Shown here piece by piece: positions 9,163-17,438 of a stretch of DNA of 55,322 bases. The notes beneath the pieces are model-generated. The model saw only the letters and a list, made by a program, of their open reading frames with translations, was not told the DNA's origin and searched no databases. The stretch's first letter is position 1, and each line of letters starts with the position of its first letter. Source of the DNA: Planctomycetia bacterium (GTDB lineage: Bacteria > Planctomycetota > UBA8108 > UBA1146); the NCBI GenBank assembly GCA_012269595.1, contig JAAXJX010000025.1, positions 1-55,322 on the forward strand, written 5' to 3'. A program made the translations under genes and the position numbers.

Positions 9163-10956
9163 ATGAAGAATTCAATTTGGTGTGCTCTTGTGCTGGCTTT
9201 CGTTTTTTCGGGGAATGTCAATGCGCAGGACACCAGTTTCAATGCTGGAAGTGGGACGATTCCTGAAGGTGGAAGTGGAACTCTTGCTTTGACCATGGAC
9301 AACACGGGCAACGTGATTGCCGGTTGGTCTTTGGGTATTTGCAATGACACCGCTTTCCTTGTTACCACAGCCGCGAACAGTGGTGCCGATACCGAAACTT
9401 CCAAAAACGGTTCTGCTCCTGATTTTAATCAGATCGGTGTTTTTGCCGAAGGAGCAACTCAGGGAGTCGTGATCTGCTTCACGGGCTGTGCAACTGTGGG
9501 CGATGTGTCTGCTTTTGAAATGCTCACCATTGACTACGATGGTGTGGCTGAAGGATCGACGACGATCGATTTCTGTAACACCCTTGGCTCTCCTGCAGTG
9601 GAGACCGTCATCGTGGTCAATGGAGCCTCTCTTGCTCCGACGCAGAACTCCGGTGCTGTCGACGTGGTCGGGGTTCCCGATCCCGAGTTCACCTACGCTA
9701 CTGCCGATCAGACTGTTTCCTACAATGGCGACAGTGGCAGCGGCAACTTTACGGCTACTGCAAGTATTGCTGAAGTCGACAACAGCTCGCTCGGAGCTCC
9801 GTTCCCGAATGACACCCAGGGATTCTCCATGGGCTTGGGGAATGACCCGGCGCTTCTTTCACCAACAGCAATCAACATTACCCTGCCTTTCTCCGCAGAC
9901 TTTGCTGAATCTTCTGTTTTCGCCGACGGTGTAACCGCTGGAGTGGTCTACTCGTTCACGGGTGGTACGGTTCTCGCATTCGACAGCGCTGTCGACGTGA
10001 TCAGTGTCGATTACGACACCGTTTCCGGTGCACTCGCCGGAAATGCGAATGCCACCGTCACTTCCCTGAGTTTCGTTGATACTCTCGGTTCTCCGCCGGT
10101 CGCCAACGTTGCAGTGGTCAATGGGGGATCTCTGGTTCCCAACTTTGTCGATGGAACCATCACTCTCGAGCCTCTGTTTGTTCCCGATCCGGAGTTCACC
10201 TACTCCGCAGGCAACGTGACGGGTAACTACAACCCTGCTGACGGCAACTCATCCGTGAGTGTGGGGATCAACATCTCGGAAGTGGACAACAGTGCCGCCG
10301 GAGCCGCATTCCCGAGTGTTACCCAGGGGTTCTCCATGGGTCTTGCCAACGGACCTGAAGTGGAAGCTTCCGCTGTCAACGTGTCCCTTGGATTCGCTGC
10401 GGATTTCGCAGAGAGCAATCTGGATGGCTCTGGCTGGACTCTGGGTGTGGTCTACAGCTTCACCGGCGGAACCACTCTGACCTTTGAGAACTCGACCGAG
10501 GTCGTCTCTGTGGATTACTCCACCAATGGCAGCATGGCCGGTGACGAGACCGGTACCACCGTTGATCTGACCTGGAGTGACAACCTTGGATCTCCCGCCG
10601 TTGCCAACGTCGTGGTCGTGGATGGAGGCTCTTTTGCCGCCAACTTCGAAAACGGCTCCATCGCCCTGAATCCGGTGATCACCGTGGACTTTATTCGCGG
10701 AGATGTGAATGGTGACAGCATCGTCAACATCGCAGATGCCATCTGGATCATTTATGAGCTGTTCCTCAATGGTCCGGCAACTACCTGTCCCATCGCCACC
10801 GACGCCAACAACGACGGCCTCGGTGACCTTGCGGACACCTCCTTCATCATCATGTACCGCTTCATGGGTGGACCTGCTCCGGCAGCTCCTTACCCCGACT
10901 GCGGTCAGGTGGACGGACAGACTCCTGAGGACTGTGGTGGCAGTTCCTGTCTGTAA
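9163..10956 (+). CDS. Secreted family A protein with three cohesin-like modules (597 aa)
   Basis: The frame opens at GTG 9109, inside a terminator hairpin, so ATG 9163 is preferred: GGAGGAGGTGA at 9147-9157 is well placed and the product begins with a signal peptide (1-21, VNA|QD). It has a first module with GWSLGICND and VVICFTGC, then two tandem second-type modules (QGFSMGLGND and QGFSMGLANG, each with GVVYSFTGG). The dockerin-like end (D-V-N-G-D-S...D; D-A-N-N-D-G...D) closes with TPEDC. With one module more than the genes at 107 and 3828, it shows expansion by internal duplication. It stands alone between terminators. Function unknown; secreted structural or binding protein inferred. Confidence 0.88.
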   Translation: MKNSIWCALVLAFVFSGNVNAQDTSFNAGSGTIPEGGSGTLALTMDNTGNVIAGWSLGICNDTAFLVTTAANSGADTETSKNGSAPDFNQIGVFAEGATQGVVICFTGCATVGDVSAFEMLTIDYDGVAEGSTTIDFCNTLGSPAVETVIVVNGASLAPTQNSGAVDVVGVPDPEFTYATADQTVSYNGDSGSGNFTATASIAEVDNSSLGAPFPNDTQGFSMGLGNDPALLSPTAINITLPFSADFAESSVFADGVTAGVVYSFTGGTVLAFDSAVDVISVDYDTVSGALAGNANATVTSLSFVDTLGSPPVANVAVVNGGSLVPNFVDGTITLEPLFVPDPEFTYSAGNVTGNYNPADGNSSVSVGINISEVDNSAAGAAFPSVTQGFSMGLANGPEVEASAVNVSLGFAADFAESNLDGSGWTLGVVYSFTGGTTLTFENSTEVVSVDYSTNGSMAGDETGTTVDLTWSDNLGSPAVANVVVVDGGSFAANFENGSIALNPVITVDFIRGDVNGDSIVNIADAIWIIYELFLNGPATTCPIATDANNDGLGDLADTSFIIMYRFMGGPAPAAPYPDCGQVDGQTPEDCGGSSCL

Positions 10957-11457
10957 GTAGATGGAATCCTGCTCATCCGGCAGGGTTTGATCGGTTCCTC
11001 CCCGGGGATTTCATAATCCCCGGGGAGGATTTTTTTATGCCTTCCCCTCATTGATTCCCTGAATGCTTCCCTCGATAGGACGAATCCCCGAGGGACCGAA
11101 TCACACCTGCCCAGGCCACCTAAAATGAGTATTGGAAAGGTGTTGTGACGGATAGCCTGAAAGCGGTCCCCACGGCGGTGAAGTTCAGCCCTGACGGGGA
11201 GATCGAAAGATCGCTTCTGAGCCGAATTTCTGCATAAACGGGGGTGATCCGGGGGGATGGGGGCCTTACTATGAAGGCTGTGCACGACCCGGAAATTTCT
11301 TCCGCAAAGGCACTTTCGAGTCGGGGAGATTGCCCATTCCCCGGATTCATCCAAACAAGACCCAAGGCAGGCAAATCCCCGGTGGATCTGTCAGTTCTTG
11401 ATGATTATCAGACCCTGATTTATTCCCCCGGGGGGGGGACTGCGTGAGAGGTGTAAA
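10957..11457. other. Intergenic region with terminator; no gene recognised
   Basis: About 500 bp between two family A genes. It begins with a terminator (10996-11036). The G-rich remainder has overlapping short frames on both strands with no resemblance to known proteins; I call none of them. No riboswitch class was recognised. Confidence 0.55.
10996..11036 (+). terminator. Rho-independent terminator
   Basis: TTCCTCCCCGGGGATT pairs with its near-complement across a short loop, then TTTTTTT. It ends the gene at 9163. Confidence 0.93.
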
Positions 11458-13254
11458 ATGAAGCGCACTTTTTCAATTTTCCTGCTGGCCCTGATGGTCG
11501 GCTTTGCTTCCGCAAATGCGGGTGCACAGGACACCAGTTTCACCGCAGGAAGCGGTGATATTGCATTGGGCGGCAGTGGCACCGTTTCCCTGACCATGGA
11601 TAACACTGGTAATGTCATCGCCGGATGGTCTTTGGGTATCTGCAACGACACCGCTTTCCTCGAGGCGATCGCAGCCAACAGTGGTTCCGGTACCGAGACC
11701 TCCAAAAATGGTGGTGCTCCCGATTTCAACCAGATCAACCTCTTTCCTGAGGGAGCAACCCAGGGTGTGGTGATCTGCTTCACCGGTTGTGCCTCCGTGG
11801 GAGATGTCAGCGGATTTGAGTTGCTGTCTGTGGATTACAATGGTGTGGCTGAAGGATCGACGACCGTCGATTTCTGCAACACTCTCGGTGCTCCGCCGGT
11901 AGAGACCGTCATCGTGGTCAATGGAGCCTCCGTTGCCCCGACCCAGAACTCCGGTGCCATCGAAGTGGTGGGAGTTCCCGGTCCAGAGTACGTTTACACT
12001 GCTCCCACTGAAGCCGTGACCTTTGACGGAAACACCGGTATTGGCTCTTTCACTGCAGTTATTGCCGTTTCCGAGACAGACAACTCTGCTCAGGGAGCCC
12101 CATTCCCGAATCCGACCCAGGGTTTCTCCATGGGCCTCTCGAATGACTCCTCTCTCCTCACGGCATTGACGGTCACCGAGACTCTGCCCTTCTCTGCCGA
12201 TTTCGCCGAGTCGAACATTCTTGCAGACGGCTGGACCATTGGTGTCGTCTACAGCTTTACCGGTGCCAATACCCTTGCGTTCGATGCTCCGACCGACGTC
12301 GTCAGTGTCGATTACGACACTGTTGCCGGAGGCCTGATCGGGTCGACCGACAATGTGGTGACCTCACTTGCATGGAGCAACGCCCTCGGATCGCCTCCCG
12401 TCGAGAATGTGATCGTGGTGGCAGGAGCCTCCATCGCTCCTTCCCTCGAGGATGGAACGATTACTCTGGAGCCCTTCTCCGTTCCTGGCCCCGAGTTCAA
12501 CTTCACGGCTCCGAGCCAGTCCGTGAACTACGATGGCAACACCGGCTCTGCTTCCTTCACTGCTGCCTTCAGCATTGCTGAAGTGGACAACAGTGCACTC
12601 GGCGCAGATTTCCCGAACCCGAGTCAGGGTTTCTCCATGGGTATGGGCAATGACAGTGCCGTCATCGAGCCGACCGCTGTGACTGCAACTCTGCCCTTCG
12701 ACGCCGACTTCGCCGAGGGTGGAATTTTTGCCGACGGCTGGACGATTGGTGTCGTGTACAGCTTCACCGGTGGAAACACCCTCGCCTTCGATTCCGAGCT
12801 GGACGTGGTTTCTGTGGATTACTCCACCGTTGCCGGAGCCCTCACCGGAACCGATTCCATCGATACTTCCCTTGCCTGGACCAGTGCTCTGGGAAGTCCT
12901 CCCGTCGACAACGTCGTCGTGGTCAATGGCACCTCCGTCGAGCCGAATCTGGTCGACGGCACCATTACCCTTCAGCCCGTGTTCGACATTCCGTTCATTC
13001 GCGGTAACTGCAATGGTGACAACAAGGTCAACATTGCAGACGGAATCTGGATTCTGAATGAGCTCTTCCTTCAGGGACCTTCCGGTACCTGTGTTGCCGC
13101 TTGTGACGCCAATGAAGATGCCAAGTACGACGCCGGAGACGCTGTTTTCATCATCAGCTACCGTCTTCTTGACGGTCCGATGCCCTCTGCTCCGTTCCCG
13201 GATTGTGGAGCGGTTGGAGGAGCTGATTGTGAAGCAACCTCTTACTGCCCCTGA
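11458..13254 (+). CDS. Secreted family A protein with three cohesin-like modules (598 aa)
   Basis: The signal peptide is 1-23 (AGA|QD). Module one carries GWSLGICND and VVICFTGC; two further modules (each with QGFSMG and GVVYSFTG) follow after VPGPEY/VPGPEF linkers. The dockerin-like end has D/N loops N-C-N-G-D-N...D and D-A-N-E-D-A...D. The tail is CEATSYCP rather than TPEDC, a variant shared only with the gene at 15771. The start is ATG with AGAGGTG 6 bp upstream. It is monocistronic, with a terminator 47 bp after the stop. The two inner modules resemble each other more than they resemble module one, which points to internal duplication. Binding target unknown. Confidence 0.88.
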   Translation: MKRTFSIFLLALMVGFASANAGAQDTSFTAGSGDIALGGSGTVSLTMDNTGNVIAGWSLGICNDTAFLEAIAANSGSGTETSKNGGAPDFNQINLFPEGATQGVVICFTGCASVGDVSGFELLSVDYNGVAEGSTTVDFCNTLGAPPVETVIVVNGASVAPTQNSGAIEVVGVPGPEYVYTAPTEAVTFDGNTGIGSFTAVIAVSETDNSAQGAPFPNPTQGFSMGLSNDSSLLTALTVTETLPFSADFAESNILADGWTIGVVYSFTGANTLAFDAPTDVVSVDYDTVAGGLIGSTDNVVTSLAWSNALGSPPVENVIVVAGASIAPSLEDGTITLEPFSVPGPEFNFTAPSQSVNYDGNTGSASFTAAFSIAEVDNSALGADFPNPSQGFSMGMGNDSAVIEPTAVTATLPFDADFAEGGIFADGWTIGVVYSFTGGNTLAFDSELDVVSVDYSTVAGALTGTDSIDTSLAWTSALGSPPVDNVVVVNGTSVEPNLVDGTITLQPVFDIPFIRGNCNGDNKVNIADGIWILNELFLQGPSGTCVAACDANEDAKYDAGDAVFIISYRLLDGPMPSAPFPDCGAVGGADCEATSYCP

Positions 13255-13874
13255 TCACGCGATGAGGCCTCTTGAGTGGCCGAATCGAACCACATGATCA
13301 AAACAGGCTCGGAATCCCCAGGATTCCGAGCCTGTTTTTTTGTTTTGAACAAATCGATTCCGGAAAAATATCCCGGTGGAAATTCGTACTTCAAAGTGGG
13401 CCCAGGTTCTCTTTTGGGGTGACGATTCCCTGTTGAGGTTTGGATCGCCAGTTGAAATCGGCAACCGATTCCGGGATTCGGCAATCGCTGCCGAGAGTGG
13501 GGGACAGATGGCGATCTTTGCATGCCATGGAGTGGATGTGTTGATTCCACTTTCAGGGGTAGTCACAGAATCGCCGTAGACAGTTTCGGCAACGATCTGT
13601 AACTTTGAAGCACCAGCACAGGAGTCTTCGGATTCCAAACCGCAGGATCATCCCTTCCTGCACATTCCTCTTCTTGCACGACATTCAGTCAATCGTCCCC
13701 CGGGATCATGTGACCTGATCTCCCCCGAGTTCCAGGCCTGCCTGTTTCCGGATTGTTTCAACTTTGTAATTTTTTCCCCCTGTTCGGAGTCCCTCCGCGC
13801 GGGTCGAAGAGTTGTAAGGCTCATCGGTCCTCAAAGAAGCTCCGAAGTGTCCCTTCGAGACGAGGAGAGTAGTG
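13255..13874. other. Intergenic region, 620 bp, without convincing gene
   Basis: Holds a terminator at its left end. Short frames on both strands show no family resemblance. The promoter of the B-A unit at 13875 must lie here but no clear box pair was found. Confidence 0.55.
13301..13341 (+). terminator. Rho-independent terminator
   Basis: Stem AAACAGGCTCGGAATCC with its perfect complement around a 3-nt loop, then a run of T residues. Confidence 0.94.
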
Positions 13875-15710
13875 ATGAAACGCAGTCTCCCGCGCCTCTA
13901 CAGCGCACTGTTTGCGGTGTTATTCACCGTTATTGGTTCCCAATCGTTTGCCCAAAATGCTCTCACCATTTCCAGTGGTGAAACAGCAGGTTTGGCACCT
14001 GAGACCCTGTCGGTCCTTATGGATTCAGACTCGGGTGTTCAGGGATTCGTTCTTGCGATCACTTATGATGACAGCTTGCTGTCCGTCAGTGACGTTGAGG
14101 CCGGATCTGCCACTCTTTCCGCGAATGCGGAGTTGGTCGTTCCCGAAACCCTGAGTGGTGGATTCACCCTCGGAGTTGTTGTGGACGCCACTGCTCCCTT
14201 CGACGGCCAGGAGATTCCTGCCGGTGCCGGGCTTGAGATTGCGGCATTCACCATGACCCCCCTTGCCCTCGTGGGCGCAGCCACGGATTCCGCCATCGCG
14301 TTCTCCGACGGTGTGTTGAACAATCCTCCTCTTTCCAACCTGATCGTTCAGGGTGGTCAGAGTGTGGACGCTTCCACCGGCCTGGAGCTCAACGACGGTC
14401 TCCTGACCCTGCTTCCTCCTCCGCCTGACAGCATGAGGATTGAAGACAGCAGCATTGACGCTGATGGAAGTGGACCTGCCCGTGTGCTTCTCTCCAACTC
14501 CAGTGGAGATGCTCAGGGTTTTGTTCTTTCCATCACCCATGACCCCGCTCTTTTGAGCCTGGTCGACATTAATCTGGGCAGTGCTGCCCAGTCCGCCGGC
14601 GCTGAGCTGGTGGTTGAGGAGATTTACTCCAACGGTGGTACCCTCGGTGTGGTTCTCGATTTCGAGACCCCGTTTGATGGACAGACCATTGCCGCTGGCA
14701 ATGACAACCACATTGCTTCTTACGTGTACTCTTCCCAGATCGATCTCCAAGAGCCGGCTCCTGCAGAGCAGACTGCCCTGACCTTCGTTGACGGCCTTCT
14801 GGGCAGCCCGACCCTCGACAACGTGATTGTGGTCGCCGGAATCTCCCTGAGCCCCGCTCTTGAGAATGGCACCATGACCATTAACCCAACTCCAGAGCCG
14901 CCTCTTCAGGACACCGCTTTCTACATCGGACAGCGTGATTTCCCGGAGACTGGCACCAATGGTGGCAGCGGATTCCCCGGCCAGGAGATTGAGTTCTGCT
15001 TCTTCTACAGTGACCCGACCGACAACATTCAGGGTGTGCAGTTGGCCGTCTGCTATGACGACCTGCTGCTCGTCGACGGAACCTTCAGCATCGAGGGATC
15101 CATCGCCGACGAACTGGGTGCCGAGTTTGTTCACTACCAGATCGACAATGACGACAACGACGGCGACGGCCGCGAGTTGGTTGCCGGTATTCTCATGGAC
15201 GCCCTGCCGCCCTTCGAGAACCAGCAGTTGCCGACTACTTCCGAGCCGCTGTTGATCGCCTGTGTGGACGCCGAAGTTGACGGAGGAGCCATTTGTGGTG
15301 ATTCCTTCAGCATCGATTTCTGCGACGGAATCAACGGTAACGGCATGGTCGATATCAACAACATGGCTGTGATCGAGTACCAGTCGATTCAGGATTTCCT
15401 CCTGGTCGGTGCCGATTACGAGATCATTCCGGTTCCCGCATTCCTTCGTGGTGACTGCAACACCGACACCAAGGTCGACCTTGCTGACGCTGCCACGGTC
15501 ATCGCCACCGAGTTCCAGGGATACGATGCTCTTTGCCTCGACGCCTGTGACTCCAACGATGACGGAATCATCAACCTTGCTGACTCTGTTTACCTGCTGA
15601 ACTTCCTTTTCAGTTTCGGAAACCCGACGCCGGATCCGGGTCCTTACAGCTCGGGTGTAGACCCGTCTGAAGACGCCCTTGATTGCGCTCTTCCGGCTGC
15701 GTGTAACTAA
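13875..15710 (+). CDS. Secreted family B cohesin-like/dockerin-like protein (611 aa)
   Basis: ATG 13875 is preferred over the adjacent GTG 13872 because GAGGAG lies 7 bp upstream. Residues 1-26 are a signal peptide (SFA|QN). Three cohesin-like modules follow, with motifs QGFVLAITYDDSLL, QGFVLSITHDPALL and EFCFFYSDPTDNIQG, each with an FDGQ- or FENQ-type loop. The end is dockerin-like (D-C-N-T-D-T...D; D-S-N-D-D-G...D). It matches the 1893 protein in plan but is clearly diverged in sequence. A family A gene follows after 60 bp without a terminator, giving a third B-A pair. Family role unknown; export and calcium binding are inferred. Confidence 0.87.
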   Translation: MKRSLPRLYSALFAVLFTVIGSQSFAQNALTISSGETAGLAPETLSVLMDSDSGVQGFVLAITYDDSLLSVSDVEAGSATLSANAELVVPETLSGGFTLGVVVDATAPFDGQEIPAGAGLEIAAFTMTPLALVGAATDSAIAFSDGVLNNPPLSNLIVQGGQSVDASTGLELNDGLLTLLPPPPDSMRIEDSSIDADGSGPARVLLSNSSGDAQGFVLSITHDPALLSLVDINLGSAAQSAGAELVVEEIYSNGGTLGVVLDFETPFDGQTIAAGNDNHIASYVYSSQIDLQEPAPAEQTALTFVDGLLGSPTLDNVIVVAGISLSPALENGTMTINPTPEPPLQDTAFYIGQRDFPETGTNGGSGFPGQEIEFCFFYSDPTDNIQGVQLAVCYDDLLLVDGTFSIEGSIADELGAEFVHYQIDNDDNDGDGRELVAGILMDALPPFENQQLPTTSEPLLIACVDAEVDGGAICGDSFSIDFCDGINGNGMVDINNMAVIEYQSIQDFLLVGADYEIIPVPAFLRGDCNTDTKVDLADAATVIATEFQGYDALCLDACDSNDDGIINLADSVYLLNFLFSFGNPTPDPGPYSSGVDPSEDALDCALPAACN

Positions 15711-15770
15711 CGGACTGTTCAGGAACCCAGAAATCGAAAACCGCTTTTTGCAAGAAAGCAGAGTAATAAA

Positions 15771-17075
15771 ATGAAATCCTTTAAGTTTCTTCTTCCCTTT
15801 GCCTTCGCGCTCCTGCTGAGCGTCCCGGCACTCGGGCAGAGCTACCAAATGTCGATCTCCAGTGGCTCGGGTGCTCCCGGTGCTTCTCTTGATCTTCAGG
15901 TGTCGCTCGACAACAACGGCGACGACATTCAGGGCTGGTCCTACGGTGCCTGCCACGATGGTTCTGCGCTGTCCCTCACTGCAGTGGTCGACGGATCGAC
16001 CACCGAGGTCGTCAAGAACGGCTCTCCGCCGGACTTCAACCAGGTCAACGTGGATGCCGCTGAGGGATTCACTGTCGGTGTTGTGATCTGCTTCACCGGT
16101 TGTGCCAACCTCGCCGCCGGAACCACCGGAGCCGAGCTCAACGTTGCCTCCTACGACCTGATTGGTGCTCCTGGCACTTCGACCAACGTCGACTTCTGTA
16201 ACACTCTGGGTAGCCCGACCGTTGAAACGATCGTCGTTGTCGGTGGTGCTTCCATTACACCTGATACCACGGGTGGAACCGTCGAGCTTGTCGCCGGTCC
16301 TCCTCCGTTTGCCTACGGTGCAGGTGATTACGACGTCGATTACGACGGCAACTCCGGTGAAGTTTCCTTCACCGCCAGCCCGAGTATTACCGAAAATCCG
16401 GATAACCCGGGATTCCCGAGTTCGACTCAGGGGTTCTCGATGGGTCTCCAGCACGATGATTCGCTGCTGACCATCGATTCCGTCGACTGGAACTCTGATC
16501 TTGGATTCGATCCGGACTTCGCGGGTGTCAATCTTCTGGCCAATGGCTGGACCATCGGGGTGGTTTACAGTTTTACCGGTGCGAACACTCTCGCATTCGA
16601 GACTGAGACTGCTGTTCTCAGTGCCGGTTACAGTTCTGTCGCTTCTGCACTCGCAGGACTGCTGGATCCGACCGACACTGCCTTGACCTGGACTGACAGC
16701 CTTGGCAGTCCTCCGGTGGCCAACGTGGTCGTCGTCGGTGGTGGTTCGATTGAGGCTGAGCTGACCAACGGAAGTGTCAGCCTGTTCCCTCAGTACGCTC
16801 CGCCCGACGTTCCCTTCATTCGCGGTAACTGCAATGGTGATGACACTGTCGACATTGCCGACGGAATCTGGATTCTGAATGATCTCTTCCAGGGAGGTCC
16901 GACCGGAACCTGTCTCGTCGCTTGTGACGCCAATGATGATTCACTCATGGACGCTGCCGACGCGATCTTCGTGATCAGCTACCGTCTGCTGAGCGGTCCC
17001 GCTCCGAGTGCACCGTGGCCGGACTGCGGAACGATTGAAGGCGCCGAGTGTGAGGCGACTTCATACTGCCCCTGA
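15771..17075 (+). CDS. Secreted family A cohesin-like/dockerin-like protein (434 aa)
   Basis: The most divergent family A member. Signal peptide 1-22 (ALG|QS), a first module with GWSYGACHD and VVICFTGC, a second module with QGFSMGLQHD and GVVYSFTGA, and a dockerin-like end (N-C-N-G-D-D...D; D-A-N-D-D-S...D) finishing CEATSYCP as in the gene at 11458. The ribosome site is weak (AAGAAAGCAGAG), consistent with being the second gene of a transcription unit led by the B gene at 13875. A terminator follows 35 bp after the stop. Confidence 0.87.
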   Translation: MKSFKFLLPFAFALLLSVPALGQSYQMSISSGSGAPGASLDLQVSLDNNGDDIQGWSYGACHDGSALSLTAVVDGSTTEVVKNGSPPDFNQVNVDAAEGFTVGVVICFTGCANLAAGTTGAELNVASYDLIGAPGTSTNVDFCNTLGSPTVETIVVVGGASITPDTTGGTVELVAGPPPFAYGAGDYDVDYDGNSGEVSFTASPSITENPDNPGFPSSTQGFSMGLQHDDSLLTIDSVDWNSDLGFDPDFAGVNLLANGWTIGVVYSFTGANTLAFETETAVLSAGYSSVASALAGLLDPTDTALTWTDSLGSPPVANVVVVGGGSIEAELTNGSVSLFPQYAPPDVPFIRGNCNGDDTVDIADGIWILNDLFQGGPTGTCLVACDANDDSLMDAADAIFVISYRLLSGPAPSAPWPDCGTIEGAECEATSYCP

Positions 17076-17438
17076 TTCTTGAATCAGGAACATACAGGAC
17101 ACTAGGGAAAGCCCGGTGCGACGCATGGTCGCACCGGGCAGTTTTTTTGCACTGATCCAGGTGACGGGCACTTTTACCGGATCGGAGAGACGTTATCGGG
17201 GGTCGGGGTGTGGGGGATTGACCCCATGGTCAGGGTCGATAACATGGAATAAGCCTCGGGGATCACGCAACCACCGGGTCTTGCCCATTTTCCTTCCGGA
17301 ACCCTCATCGTCCGTGCAGACGAGCTGCCTGAACCTGTGTTCATGTACCTCTGCAAGCACGTTTGAATCAGGTCCAGCCTGAATGTAATGGTGAGGAATC
17401 GATCCACGATTCCACAATTTGACGATGGAGGCGCGTCC
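17076..17438. other. Intergenic region with terminator
   Basis: Apart from the terminator at 17111-17148 no feature is recognised. The frame of the next gene extends back to GTG 17388, but that stretch has no signal-peptide character. Confidence 0.55.
17111..17148 (+). terminator. Rho-independent terminator
   Basis: GCCCGGTGCGAC and its perfect complement around GCATG, then AG and seven T residues. It ends the third B-A unit. Confidence 0.94.

Noticed and set aside
14025-16454. 809-codon open frame on the minus strand
   Set aside because: It lies opposite two secreted-protein genes with clear signal peptides and dockerin-like ends, and spans their intergenic gap. It has no domain and is a composition effect.
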